DNA of 64,000 nt, taken from assembly GCA_015146655.1 (NCBI GenBank), contig VKHL01000022.1, positions 62,001 through 126,000 on the forward strand. Reading direction: 5' to 3'. The position numbers and the translations under genes were made by a program. This document shows positions 20,993 through 33,487 of the stretch, one piece after another. The notes under the pieces are model-generated. The model worked only from the letters and a program-made list of their open reading frames with translations, made no database searches and had not been told where the DNA came from. Source of the stretch: Ochromonas danica (lineage: Eukaryota > Sar > Chrysophyceae > Chromulinales > Chromulinaceae). Within the stretch, counting starts at the first letter, position 1, and every line of letters begins with the position of its first letter.

Positions 20993-23900
20993 TCACCTCC
21001 TGAGGACATGAGAGAGAAGCTGTTGACGTTGTCTCTCAGACAGTTCATGAATGACACACATGCGATAAAGAAATTCGCGACATTGTTGCTTACTGCAACC
21101 CAATTCCATCATACTGTGAATGACGGCCATCACTTGGCTAAAGAGAACATCATGCACACGGCGTACAGATTCATTGCGACTGTCTTTATCCATCTCATAC
21201 CAAGGTTTCTCGTAGGGTATTGTTTGCAGCTGTAGAAGATGAAAGCCAGCCAAAGTTAGAGGTAAGAAGTAGGACTAGATCAAGGATAAAAGACATTCAT
21301 TACCTGTTCCAAAGCACACTGCCACAAGGTTTGTTCCCAGTAGTTTCCATCTTGCCAGATGCTGTGTCCCAAGATGCTCTCTTTGATGAACTGTCTGTAT
21401 CGTGTTCCACGTTTGCCAACTTTCTCTCTTTCCTCATCTGATGCTTCATCCATTTCTTCACTATCAAGTCGATCTCTTCTGCTGTGATCGGGACTATCCA
21501 TAGATCGTGAGGAATGACTCTGTGAGTCCACCACATGCTCAATCTTACGATAAAAGGTCTTCCGAAGAAAGAAGAAACAGAATATTGAATTAAGTCATAC
21601 GGTAGGAACAAAAAATAAGATCAATCAGAAATGCTCTCACCTGGCTAAGCATCATGATCACTTTCGCTGTACGAATATCATTTTCCAGTTGACAATAAGA
21701 GAGAGCAGTCCATAAGACAATCCCCAAAGCATCAAAACCACTACTACCCAAGTTCACCTGAAAGAAACACAATCATATCTTTAACATGAAAACTCACAAA
21801 TGAAGAAGAATGAATGAATTCCAACCTTTCTGCTGCGGTATTGGTTTAACTCGGTGATGAAAACCTCTCTTCCAGCTAAAGTCTTGACTGCTTCACATAA
21901 CCAACGAGTGGCTTCTTTCAGTGTCTCGTTGGCTTCTAAATGAAGCATTTGCTGAGATGCATGATTCTGAACATCTCGGAATTTTATATCCATATTGCTC
22001 ACACGAGCTTTACGGTGCGTACTCTTCCTCGTGTCCTCATCCAATGAGAGGTTCAAAATGGAAGGATCATCTCGACGACGCGGAGGCGGTGGAGGCTTTT
22101 CAGGTCGTTCGTTCTTTGGAGATCTCGAGTTCTTGGCTGGTTCGACATTGTTTGTAACACCAGGAGGATTGGTTGTCGCTGCTGGTGTTTGTGTCGACAA
22201 TGGCGTTGGCGTTGGCACTGGTGCAGTTGATTGTTGTTGTTCAGATTGTACCGAAGAGTCTGAGTGGGTAGAGACTCCACTATCTCTGTTTATATCCAAA
22301 GGAGAGGCATGTGTATCCACTTGTTGTGTGTAGAAAATATGCGATAAATAGTTGGCAACTTCATAAGGTGGAGGGACTGGTGTGGGACTGCTATTATGCA
22401 CTTGGCCCGTATTAGTAGGTAGTAGAGGAATGTGTTTATGGTTAGAGGCTGATGGAGGAGATGATTGAGGGGTTAATGCTGGACTGCTAGATCTAGAAGG
22501 AGGAGCTGGTTGTTTGTTGAGACTATCCAATGAGCTGTCAGGAGGAATGGGAGGAGGTTGGCATAGATCAGTCAACAAGCTTAGTGCTTGTCCAGAATAG
22601 ACTAATTCTCCTCCTTCCCCAACATGTGTCCCAATGAAATCATTGATATCAGCTTGGACATTAACACCTTTGATAGTAAGATCGAACTTATCCACAACGA
22701 GTTTCTTCATCTCTAGATGTTCTTTCTCCTTGTCAAGGATCTTTCGCAATGAATAGAATAAAGCTTGTTTACACTCTACATCCAACTTTTGTAAAGCACG
22801 TCGACTAGCTTTAAGGACTTGATCTCGATATGAAATACATCTCAATAGATTGCGAATATCTTCTTTAATTGAATCACCTTTACTACTGCTTTGTGTCTCA
22901 TCAGCACTATCTTTAGACTTCTCACCACGATCTTTATTACCACTTCCAACTAATGGAATACGAGATGCTGCATTGAATAGTAAGGAATCCAACTCAAATC
23001 CGTCGTTCCTGATTAACACCACCCCATTACATGATAGTCAAGTCACGCAGTGTTAACATCATCCATCACAGTCTTAGGCATGACTTACTTTTTCTTACGA
23101 ACTTCATTAAGACTACGATCAGCTAATTCTCTGCTCTTCGTCAACTTCTTCTCAGCATTAACAACATCTCGTTCAGCATTAGCAACCTCACGTTGATAAT
23201 CAGAAAGACGTTTGCCAGCATCAGATCGAATCTCAGACAGGGACTTTCTGAGATCATTGAGGAAGATCTGCTGCCTTGATTGAGTGATATCCTGTAGAGA
23301 GCAGAACAGAGCAGAACAGAGCAGAACAGAGCAGAACAGGAAAAATATAAGAGATAGTTGATGAAAAGTACAGCAGGGCAAGGGCTAGATACAACGCTAT
23401 GTGATAATCTCCGCCACCTCTTCACTAACACACAAATCACACCAACTGCTGCTGTTGCTGCTACTAACACATCAACACTACTAGAGTACCACTACCACTA
23501 CAGTCACTGCCAGTGTTACTGTGAGGTTATGACTTACCTGCTCAGTGAATAGATACATGGAATCAAATGCCATTCTTAATGTTCCTTGCATGTTTTCAAA
23601 CGATTCAAATAATGACCTTGCTTTACTGACATTCATATGATAAGCAGCATAAGCTTGTAATCGATCATTAATCCATGATTCTAATGCTTTTAAAGCTCCA
23701 AGATTCATTTGAGCCTCATTGACTATTCGGTCTAGACTTAATTGCTCATAGGTGGGACGTGTTTCAGATGCAGCATCCAGCTCTTTCTAAGAGATAACAT
23801 TGTCATCACACCGTAAGTAGAGGTTACTATCAAGTAGTGACTAGAATAGGAGAGGGAGAGGAGAGAGGGGTATATGGTATACAGTAGACCTAGGTATTAC

Positions 23901-24432
23901 CTGGAAGAACATTTGCTCAGCTTGGTCATTATTAACCTAAATAAGAGAACAATGAGTGAGAAGAGAAGAGAAGTTAGAAGTGAACAGTCAGTCAGGTGTT
24001 AGAGAGGAGACAGAAATATCATATCATACCATACTTGTATATCGTATACACACAGTATATCATACTATAGCACAGAACTGTACCATAGGACACACTGTGT
24101 CACACACAGGATATCATATACACAATGTAGTATCCCTCCCTGCTTGTCCTCCACTCCCTTATACACACTATCATATCATATCATATCATATCATATCATA
24201 TCTTATGTATATAATATAAAATAGAATACCATACAATAAGATACCATCATATAGAACACATTTCTTCTACCTCAACTTCCCCCTCTACATCTTCAATCAC
24301 CCTTTCCATGACATCTCATGATGACATAATATGATCACTTACCTCAGTGATGAATCGATCCAAATCAGCTGCTCGGCTACGATCAGGAAAAACTGAAAGA
24401 ATCTTTTCAGCCCAATCATTCACTCTTTCCAT
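20993..24432 (-). CDS. SBF2/KIAA0513-domain protein with N-terminal coiled coil
   Basis: Eight exons join in frame: 24343-24432, 23901-23936, 23538-23786, 23089-23291, 21826-23008, 21641-21757, 21304-21558 and 20993-21274 (804 residues). The N-terminal 190 residues (MERVNDWAEKILSVFPDRSR onward, QREVANAERDVVNAEKKLTK) are helical and charged, and could be a BAR-like membrane-bending module. A Pro/Ser-rich linker (PPAPP and PPPPPRRRDD, possible SH3 ligands) follows. The C-terminal 240 residues (ALGIVLWTALSYCQLENDIR, TFYRKIEH, GHSIWQDGNYWEQTLWQCAL, YEMDKDSRNESVRRVHDVLF, EFLYRMCVIHELSERQRQQL) match the domain shared by myotubularin-related SBF2 and human KIAA0513. The last intron (21275-21303) would be only 29 bp. 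The domain call is from remembered motifs. Confidence 0.75.
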
Positions 24433-24875
24433 CTTTCTTTTTCAGTTTATCTTCTTTTTCAGTTTGACTATGATATTTTCAAAATCTAGTCAATCAATAT
24501 AAAGAAAATCCTATACTTTGATTTAAAAATACTACAATTTGAAAAGAAGATAGAAATTCTAGGTGTTAGATCTAATTTGATTAGACTCGTTATATTGTAA
24601 TTGCTATTTCCTTGATAATAATTGCATAGATATTTTCCTACGGTTTGGAGGGTAAGCTGCTTTCCATGGAAGTTTAATGGAATGTATGGAATGTATGGAA
24701 TGGGATTATTCCATGGAAGCATGTTGGTCTATCCATGGAATCTACTGGTGTTTGGTCAATGGGAGATCGTTGAGGCTCCACCCCACAGGAAACAACAACA
24801 ACGACAACAACAAAACCACAAGACTAGACTAGCCTTGCCTTCCCTCTATATGAGAAAAAAAGAGAGAAAGAGAAC
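24433..24875. promoter_or_regulatory. Divergent spacer with TTCCATGGAA palindromes
   Basis: This lies between the SBF2-domain gene (minus) and the DUF4476-like gene (plus). From 24660 to 24745 it has TTCCATGGAA twice, several GGAATGTAT units and ATCCATGGAAT, echoing the palindromes at 10590-10620 and the GAATTCCATGG around the start codon at 39271. Confidence 0.35.
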
Positions 24876-25758
24876 ATGGAGACATTAGAAGATCGTGTTC
24901 GAGCAGCTGTTCGTCGTGGATCAGCAGTGGAGATTCAAGTCAATCCTTTAGATTTAATTGGTCAAGAGGGCAGTAGCGCGGCAACAACTGTCTCCTCACC
25001 TGCTATTCAAGTTGTTGGATCAGCTCAACCTATTGATCATCCATCCTTTAATGATTTGCTCAAGAAACTGAAAACTGAAAGGTATCTTCTTCTACTTCTT
25101 CTTCTTCTTCTTCTTCTTCATTTTTCACATCTTAGTCCTCAACACGTCTTGATCCCTCACTGTATTGTATGCTGTATGTATTGTACTCTGTTACTACATC
25201 TCAACCATCTGTTATTGTTACAGTGACGTCTCCAACAATCAAGGCATCTTAGACATCTTGGACACTGAGAAACTACCGTTCCTATTCACTTCCGCTCAAC
25301 TCTTACAACTCATCTCTCTCACTCCTTCCGTCAAGACCAATGTTGCTATTGTCTTAATGATTGCTCCTCGACTTGTTGACCCACGATCTCTTTTTGATGA
25401 AATTCTTGGACATTTCAGATATGCAGAATATAAAAGTCAAGTTGAAGATGCTCTAAAGGCAAGAATTCAATCATTAAATAGCAGCCAGTTTAAGAAAGAT
25501 AGTGCAGCTTCTCCTCTCTTTGCAGGGAGAGGTGGACGAGGTGGACGTGGTCTCTCTTCATCAGGGAAGAGCATGTACATGGGCAGTGGACGAGCTAGAC
25601 CTTCTTCACTCCCTTATGCTCTGAATCCACATGACTTTGATAAGTTAACACTAGAGGATTGTCGTAATGGCAATAATAGTGATACTAGTGGTACAACGAC
25701 GACTACTACTATCATGGGCAAAGAAGAAGAATCATCATCAACTTCTACATCCACGTAA
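24876..25758 (+). CDS. DUF4476-like protein with RGG motif, short paralogue
   Basis: Exons are 24876-25081 and 25224-25758, 246 residues. After an N-terminal helix (METLEDRVRAAVRRGSAVEI) and the segment PSFNDLLKKLKTESDVSNNQ, the core EKLPFLFTSAQLLQLISLTP, then VAIVLMIAPRLVDPRSLFDE and ILGHFRYAEYKSQVEDALKA, has the DUF4476 pattern (F-T-x-x-Q-hydrophobic-LL, then a D-P turn and a final F-x-Y/F). A GRGGRGGRG box and a Ser/Thr-rich tail follow. The gene at 33488-35934 has the same core (FTSDDLAKLLEITPSIRTKI, IAPRLMDP) followed by a larger RGG region and a villin headpiece that this copy lacks. Function unknown. RGG boxes often bind RNA, but that is only a possibility here. Confidence 0.7.
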
Positions 25759-26574
25759 TCTCTTCTTCTTCATCTGATATCTACAGTATCATAAAGAGGT
25801 TTGTTGTTTTGTCTATAGACTCTTTATGGTCTAATAATGAATGATGGGAATATGTGGTTGTTGTTGATATTATTCTTAGTAGGCGGTACTACTACTATTG
25901 CTAATGATGATGGTGATGATGATGTCTAGAGGGTCTGTGTTGTGTTTCCCATGATTGTCATGCATGCGGTAGTCAGTGGTCTGTCTGGTTAGCTGGGGCT
26001 AATGCCTGTGTGGTGGCCATTGGTCAAGATGGTTGGTGCCAAACAACCCCCCAATTACAATATTGTAGTACTGTAGATTTCCCAAAGTTCTTCTCTGACA
26101 AACTCTCTTTCTTTCTCGTTAGTACTAAATGGTCATAAACTAAGTTAATGTTACATGTAGGTGAAAATATTCCAGTTAGTAGTAGTTGGCTTTTCTAGAG
26201 CAGATTGATTAGTGCTGAGCGGAGCTGAGTTGAGCTACTTTGAGCTGTTGTTATCTAGTCTGTCTGAGTGTAGTAAGAAGAAGCACAAGGTGGTCATAGA
26301 CTACTACTAACCAAGGTGTTATTGATGTAGTACTGTCTTTAAATACAATGAAATCATACCCTATATTACACACCAACAATAACATCATCAACATCACCAT
26401 TTCTACCATCCACACAATCAACCATACCCTCCCTATTTAGGCAATGTGATTGATAAGAGGTAGAAGGAAGTAACAACTTCTTCCACAAATACATTATCAT
26501 ACGAAGAATACTTCTCATCATCACCGCCATAGCATAGCATACCATTGCAAACTTCTTTACGATAGTAGACTTCT
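25759..26574. other. Spacer between convergent genes, with an open frame of doubtful status
   Basis: Mostly non-coding (TGTTGTTG and GATGATGATG patches). From about 26624 down to 26433 the minus strand has a clean frame in a different phase from the preferred last laminin-B exon (CHCVRCQYQMPV-like, five cysteines, ending LLSITLPK). It may be the real 3' end of that gene. Confidence 0.4.
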
Positions 26575-28208
26575 TTAACAAGTGCAAATACTGGCATCTG
26601 GTACTGACATCGCACACAATGGTAGCTTACCTATATATATCAATATACAACACATACAAACAATATGTAAACAATACAATAAGATAGAAGAAATGTAATA
26701 CATTCATTCCTCTTACCTTGTGTATTAGCAAACTGTACATCATCCAAACTAACTGTTTCATACCATGTAGTCCAATCACCTAAGATCTGTAGATTTGATA
26801 GTCTAGATAAGACTTGTATGATATCACATTGACTTGGTTTTGTCCATGGAAGAAGAGTATTTTGTGGATCTTTTAACCATCCACCATTCTCATCCAGATT
26901 AATTGTAATACGTTGTGATTGACCAGTAAAACGACCATTTCTTGATTGAAATAAGGTTGCCATATTGTAACCTAAGGTAATCCCTTTACCTACAGGACCA
27001 TCACAAGTGCTACACTCCAAGATCACCACATTCGCCTACATTCACATTCACATTCACATTCCAGTCATACATACATACACACCCACACACACATATTAAC
27101 ACTTCATATCATATATCTACAGTATATAATGTACATACCTTAAGATCATTTAATGTTTGAAAATCACCTGAAAATGCTGCTAAGGAAAATGATAATGTAC
27201 CACCATAAGCAATACCAACATTACCAAGGAATTTATCAGGTGCTTGGAAATACCATAAATCTTTATCAGGACTTGATGAAGAAGCAACATTAATCAGATC
27301 ATCATTACCCATAATATAGTAATTCATTAAAGCACCACGACTATATGGTTCAAACTTAGCATTAGTAGAAGCTAACTTGTTACCAATAATCTGCCAATTT
27401 TCATTTCCTAATAAGAAATCAGAGCCAACAATAGCACCAGATGGTGGGACAAGAGTCATGGTAGCAGGATAGGATGTTGCACCATCTTTACGAATGACCA
27501 TATAGCTAAAACTATCCCATTTCTGATTTGTAGCATAGTCAACATGTGGTCGTCCATAGTAAAGACGATGTTTAGAGCCTGTGATGTTGGTCGGGACTTG
27601 ATTGATGGCAATGCCTTTCTTTGGCTCATAACCATATTTACTATAGACTTGAGACAGTTGATAGAGAGAGCCAGAGGTTGGTAGAGAAAGGATTTGAAAC
27701 TGGAACTACTCCAACCAATAACAACAATAACAGTAACAATAACAACAACAACAACAACATCAACAACGACAGCAACAACAATAACAACAACATCAACAAC
27801 GACAGCAACAACAATAACAATAACAACAACAATGACCATTAAGAGAGAGAGAGAGAGAGAGAGAGAGGAAGGGAAGGGAAAGGTAATAAGTAATACCTGT
27901 GTGGTAGTAGTATCATAGAATTTCAAACGAAGTACAGCATAATCACCAGGATTGATAACAACTAACTCATGTTGAGCAATAGGATCTTGAGAGATTGGGA
28001 TAACCGTAACAGGGGTTGGGATAGGAGTTGGTGAGAAATATTTGGTAGGGGTTTGACTAGGGGAGATAGTAGGGGCTTGACTGGGGGAGACAGTTGGAGC
28101 CATTGTTGGAGCAACTGTGACGGCGGAAATTTTCCAAATGTTCTGATCATTCCATAGAAAGAAAAATATTAAAGAGAAAATGAGAGATAATTGACTTATT
28201 CTCTTCAT
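26575..28208 (-). CDS. Secreted protein with laminin-B (domain IV) module
   Basis: Exons are 27897-28208, 27139-27699, 26717-27035 and 26575-26630 (415 residues). It starts with a signal peptide (MKRISQLSLIFSLIFFFLW), then a Pro/Ser/Thr stalk of the APTxSPSQAPTISPSQTPT type that is common in diatom and other heterokont cell-surface proteins. The rest is a laminin-B fold: KWDSFSYMVIRK, LWYFQAPDKFLGNVGIAYGG, LSFSLAAFSGDF, VVILECSTCDG, RITINLDENGGW and the end YETVSLDDVQF. Such modules sit in extracellular matrix or adhesive proteins. The last exon is uncertain. The phase-correct splice ends in KLPLCAMSVPDASICTC, while another frame of the same DNA stays open for some 60 codons (to 26433). Intron 1 contains (AAC/ACA)n and (GA)n repeats. 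Confidence 0.8.
27719..27868. repeat. (ACA)n/(ATA)n and (GA)n simple repeats in laminin-B intron 1
   Basis: There are two near-identical units of ACAACATCAACAACGACAGC (27756 and 27789) in an AAC-rich tract, then (GA)n at 27843-27867. Both are intronic. Confidence 0.85.
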
Positions 28209-28725
28209 TGAAAGACTGTAATAGTAAAGGTAGTTAGCAATTATAGATAGGGTGATACAAGGACAAAACAGCTATGGTTTGTTTTGCTTGTCTTCTTCTT
28301 GTCACTTGATTTTGTTTTACTGCTGCAGTGCTGCTGGCTGGACTTGGCGCACACGAAACTGCCCGCCACTTACTCATTCTCCCTCGCAAGACAACAATTG
28401 TCTACGCTGGCCCTACAGTACAGTAGTCTATATGGTTTCCAATTTTAACGAGTACAGTGGACTAGATATGATATGAGAGTGATCAGACAAAAGGATTGTA
28501 TGCTTTATTTACTATAGAGCAGCAATTAAAGCATATATAGACAGAATGGTTCAATTTAATTTATTAACACAGGATTTCTTTCTCTAATTCAACGATTCAC
28601 GCAAAAAAGAACTCCAGCTCTTCTCGTAGTACAATTTAAACAAAAACATTCATCGAGCGACCAAGAATTACTATATCATATTTCACAACTTTTAACAACA
28701 CCACTATATATTTAATCTTTTCTTA
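28209..28725. other. Spacer between tandem minus-strand genes
   Basis: No gene is seen. It contains the upstream region of the laminin-B gene and the 3' flank of the large gene below it. Confidence 0.5.
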
Positions 28726-31700
28726 TTAGACAACGACTTCATTGCGCTTCTTTTGAATTACTTTAGCAAAAAATCTCCCAACAGATCTCATTCTCTTCCC
28801 AATATTCTTCGCTGTTCCAAGCAGCTTGCTGCCGGATAACAGCGTTTCTTCAACTATAGAAAACCACTTGTCTTGAACAATCAGAGATATTGCCCAAGCA
28901 GCAAGCTGCACTGCTTTCGTGATCTTCTGGTAACCAACCTTAATAGTCTTGACAACATGCTTACTGCTTGAGGAAGTGGAATGACTGACCATTACCACTT
29001 TTTGTTTCACGTCACTGGATAATTTAGAAACAATCTGAGTAATTCTTGTTCTGGCAGCAGTAACAGTCTTGCCCAAATCAATTCTTGGAGAGACTTGTCG
29101 CATAACCAACTCGTGTAACACCAAAGGGTCCTCTACATTCATCGAAATAGAGTCAGGAATATCAGAACGAACAATTCGCTCTCCTGAAGTTTCATTGGAG
29201 GATTGATCTATCACGATCAATTGCTCGTGCTTCATCCAACTGTTGCTGTTATCAATGATCAAAGGAACTGACTCTTGCATAACAGGCTTAATAGAATGAA
29301 GAGTAGCGGTTTGTTCGAACATGACGTGCTGACTTTTGGGAAAGAAGAGTTGCGCAACTATAGCAAGGAGAGCCACAAGCAACAACCAGGCATAAATCAA
29401 AAGACTAAACTTGTTCAACTGTCCATTACCGAGCAAGGGAGTTTGTTTTGCGGATTGGGTTTTGAGATGATTGTCCTCGAACTCCACCCAAGGAACTACT
29501 GCATTTATGTCAGTTTTGAGCAAACCCGATGACTCATGGGCCAAACGCAGAAGTCGATATTCCTCCTTGTCAACACCGGCAGACTCACTTAAAGGCAAAC
29601 CACCCAAAACATGAATGGCATTGTCACGTTGGCTAGAATGCAACGCCGAATGCACTCTTTTCCACAGAAGAACCAAAATCAGGTCATCATCTGGGCGGTC
29701 CTTTTGTGAAGATTGATTTACAGAAACCATACACTGCCCAATAATGCTTTCAGTGCCATCGACAGAAGCTTCGACGAGATCGTATAAATCACTATCCCAT
29801 GAAGATCGAGAAGAAGTGGAAGAATCCAGAGTGGACCCACTATTGACACAATAAAATCGAAGCTTTCCCTCATCTGAAGAAGTATCTTCCAGACATGTCA
29901 AAGCTTGTCTTCTTGCATGTTCATAGTCAATCTCTTGGCAAGCGCAAGGCATAACCGTAATAGCTGATTTAATTTTCTGGTTATCATTTATCAACTCTCT
30001 GTGGAGAACTAAATTGATCTCCTCGCCATGCACCATCTTCTGTGCGGCAGTTGTATGAGGATGGGGCGAATATCTTGTAGCTCTGGTAACCTCATCAGGT
30101 ATATAATGAGATGGAGAGGGATTGGGAGGGTGCAACCAAACAATATGTTGAATAATAGGATGTTTTGCAGAAGTCAACAAGTCAGCACGAATTTCAGATG
30201 CGTGCTCACGAAATAACTTTCCTGGGACAACTGCCAATCCAATCACGCCACCAGCAGAACTAGTGGAAAAGTTCTCCGTAATTCTCCAAGATTGGCCAAG
30301 TCTTTCACTTCGTAAACGAGGCGACTCCTCGACCTTATTCTCCACAGTCAATGGGTTATGGAAGCAATGACGAGCTAATATATTGGCACCCATGTTGACA
30401 GCCTTCACGCTCAAATTAAACACATTTTCCCTCTGCAAACGAATAGCAGTTTTCGGTGTTATGTAACCCGACGAGTTGTTCGCCCATTTCCAGCGCTTCT
30501 CAGGACACTCTTTGAAAATGTGTAGCGCCTGATCTAAGTTACCAATCAAAGAAAGGTTATCGTTTTCTCCAGGAATTTCCTGCCAAATAATAAGAGCATC
30601 ATAAACAGGCAAAGGTGCTCGATCGTTGAAACCAAGCTCGCATCGCTCATCAAGAAGCTTAGAATATTTGACTGCACATTTCTATTCGTCAAAACAATAC
30701 ATTTGAGTAAGGAAAACTATTACAAGTACAAAACGCTTAGCTCACCTCAACAATGTCAATAACCGCATTTTTCCAAGACCTGCGAGCGTGAGAAACAATG
30801 CGCTCCTCAGCAGGTAAGTCCGAACCATCGGTATTAACTTCTCCGCTCTCAGAAGAATTGCTTCGATCATAATCCACTCCACAACATATCCAAAACTTTC
30901 CAACTCCTTCACCATTTTCTGGTTTTGCCTCCACATATATAATATCCTGAGCATACTGACGAAGCAGCATTTCCAAGATGGTCATGCTTTGTGTCATAAT
31001 CCATGAAGGCAGGGTCTGAAGGACAGACTGACAGAAGTGCTGCAAATAAAGATGTAACAGTGCCACACGATCAATTTCGCGCTCATATTGACCAAACGCA
31101 GTGTTGAAGTCGGAGAGCATTTCCACCTGGACAGCCTTTTCTTCAACAGATGTGCTGAAGCCATCCTCAGGCGCTTCTTCCGAAGTTATCTTCCAATTCT
31201 TGCGGTAGAAACGGATGGCTTCCAAGCACAACATACGATTAGTCTTGGTAATTCTATGAGTCCAAGCTTCCAAGCCCTCACGAATATCGACGGTTGAGTT
31301 CCAATCGGAGATTGAAGTAAATGTTTGTAAATGATGCAAAACAGAGAGCCAGTCCTGTATCAATTGCACATCAAGATCCTTATAACCAAAGGCAGTAGAT
31401 CCTTCGCTGGCTTCAACGGAAATAGAAGTAGCGGAACCTTTCCAACCAGAAGAATGAGCTGGAGGTAAAGGAATGTCCTTATGATAGGCATGAGAAGGCT
31501 GTATAGCATCATCCCAATCTCTGCCTGCACGAAAATCATACATCACCTTCATTGGTTTCTCCGCAGCATTGCTGTCCACAACCTGAGCTTCACCAAAGTG
31601 AACATTCTTTGCAGTTTGGCCCTTCTCTGTACTGTATTTGAGAATTGGTCGACTGCGAATGATCTCTTCATACGTGCGCTGAGTGATCTGACTGTTCATA

Positions 31701-32479
31701 TCCAAAGTCACATCAACAGTCACAATAGAAGCAGAGATGTACTCTTCTGCCAGTTCCAAGGCTAAAAGACGAAGAGAGCCTAGATTGGAGGCCAATAGAG
31801 CACTCCCTGCATTGGTCGAAAGAAAAGCACCCGTCAAAGCAGCAGCAGAACTGAGACATTCATTGAACAGCGTTAAGAAAGAAGAAACGACAGTTTGGAA
31901 CCACTCTTACCTATGGACAAGGCGTACATCGTTATTCTTTTGCATCAGTGAAGTAAGCAACTTCTGCCTAGCTGGCAAGGTCAGAACGGTCGGCACAATA
32001 ATGATGTCGACTGTCCTTTTGTTCTCTTCCTCAGAGGACGTTGGCTCACTTTCTGAGCCAGTCTTTTCAGGTTGTTCTTCAAAAGATGTCGGTGAAGTTA
32101 TATCTTGAACATTTTTCCATGCAGATGTAAGAGCTTCTCCAACTGCTTCTATCGTGGGATCCTCGGGAAAAGGAAACCTCTGAGATCCTTGAGAGCTAGG
32201 AATAGCTTCAGGCTCTTCTAAGCATCGAAGAAGACTGTACATCATATCATCTGATCCCGTTTCAGCGATAATCGAAGCATATTCCTCGCGTCGAACTAGC
32301 GATGCTTTTCGCTTGCTATGTTGTTCACTACCTGTGGTGTCTTTAAAGGTTAAAGCATTACGATAATAGCATGCGTTTGATCGATCATCAGAAGGCCAAT
32401 TAAAGAAATTAATACATTGAGATTGAAGTACGATCCCACAACGAGGTTCTTGAGGAATCGTTTCTGACTTCGTTGTCAT
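28726..32479 (-). CDS. Large single-TM protein of unknown function, weak Hsp70/actin-fold hints
   Basis: Exons are 31911-32479, 30746-31850 and 28726-30681, in frame, 1209 residues. No family is recognised with confidence. Around residues 170-210 the sequence TVDIIIVPTVLTLPARQKLL followed by VHSSAAALTGAFLSTNAG resembles the phosphate-2/adenosine region of Hsp70-type ATPases (VPA...R.. then EPTAAAL.), and EYISASIVTVDVTLD could be the following strand. The Gly-rich DxGGGT motif expected next is absent, so it may be a divergent or inactive relative. A hydrophobic helix, FSLLIYAWLLLVALLAIVAQ, lies near residue 985, followed by an amphipathic basic tail ending KRMRSVGRFFAKVIQKKRNE. Introns are short. 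Codon use is like its neighbours. Confidence 0.6.
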
Positions 32480-33487
32480 GGTCTTGATTTGAAGTTCTAG
32501 TCTAGTCCTTTGAAAAATTTAACACTTTCTATCTAAAGCCTACTTCAATAAAATATGAAGTCTATTGATAGCAACCACTCTTTTCCTTTGATAATCACAC
32601 TACAACAAGTCAATGAGATGAGTAGGTACTGTAGCAGCAGCTTCACATCTCCAAGATAGTCGTCGTCGTGTTGTCGTGGCAGGCAGAGACAGAGTCAGAG
32701 AGAGACGGAAGAGGAGATGTCAGCACCAGCACAAGTTGCCTCGTCAGCCAAGACACGTGCGTGGTCTCACAGTTGGGTTGGTATGAGTGCGTGGACGTGT
32801 GGGTTGATGATGACGTCATTGCCTTCCTGGGATTCCACTGCAACAACCTGGCAAGACGAAAATTCACACTAACAAAACCCTTAAAACATGGCTTGAAACT
32901 CATCGACCAACCGCCAACCGCCAAGCGCGCGGGATGGCAAGTTGAAGCATAAATTGGGTAGGAATCCTAGCCCCACCCTACGGAACTGTTCGTACCGACC
33001 CTTGGGATGGAGTGATAGCTAATTGAATCGAGCTTGTTGAGTGTGCGGAAATATTGAGTGTGGAAACAAATGAACCGCGAAAGCGCCTGATGGATTGAAT
33101 TTCCCGATGAACAGTGGAGGGCATCGTGATCTATCCACATCAAAGACCCTTCAGCATTACTATGCTGCGGAACATGGACAGTCATAATGGCTTATCTATC
33201 AGTTCATTTGGTATGGTTAATTGAAGCAAAGTGGTAACGAGTACCAGAGCAATGTGAATGAAAGCACATATAATATCTAGTATAATACTACGGAATAAAC
33301 TACAGTTGATCATTAGTTCTTAAAAAATTACTTTCATAATATTACTCAATTTAAATAGCTACACAATATGTTGGTGCGATCATCAAAGAAAACATGACCT
33401 TCTGCAAAGTCTGACTTGCAGCATGTAAAACATGACTTTCCACCCTAAACAGTACTTGAACAACATACACAATATGCTTATGAAGCA
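32480..33487. other. 1-kb spacer, no gene identified
   Basis: GC is higher around 32640-33190, with short open frames on both strands (for example plus 32668-32952) that show no family resemblance and look incidental. It separates two minus-strand genes and probably includes the promoter of the upstream one. Confidence 0.45.

Noticed and set aside
20975-21253. Plus-strand frame overlapping the SBF2-domain gene
   Set aside because: Antisense shadow of a well-supported exon.
32668-32952. 94-codon plus-strand frame in the 1-kb spacer
   Set aside because: No recognisable motif, ambiguous start, and higher local GC lowers stop frequency on both strands.
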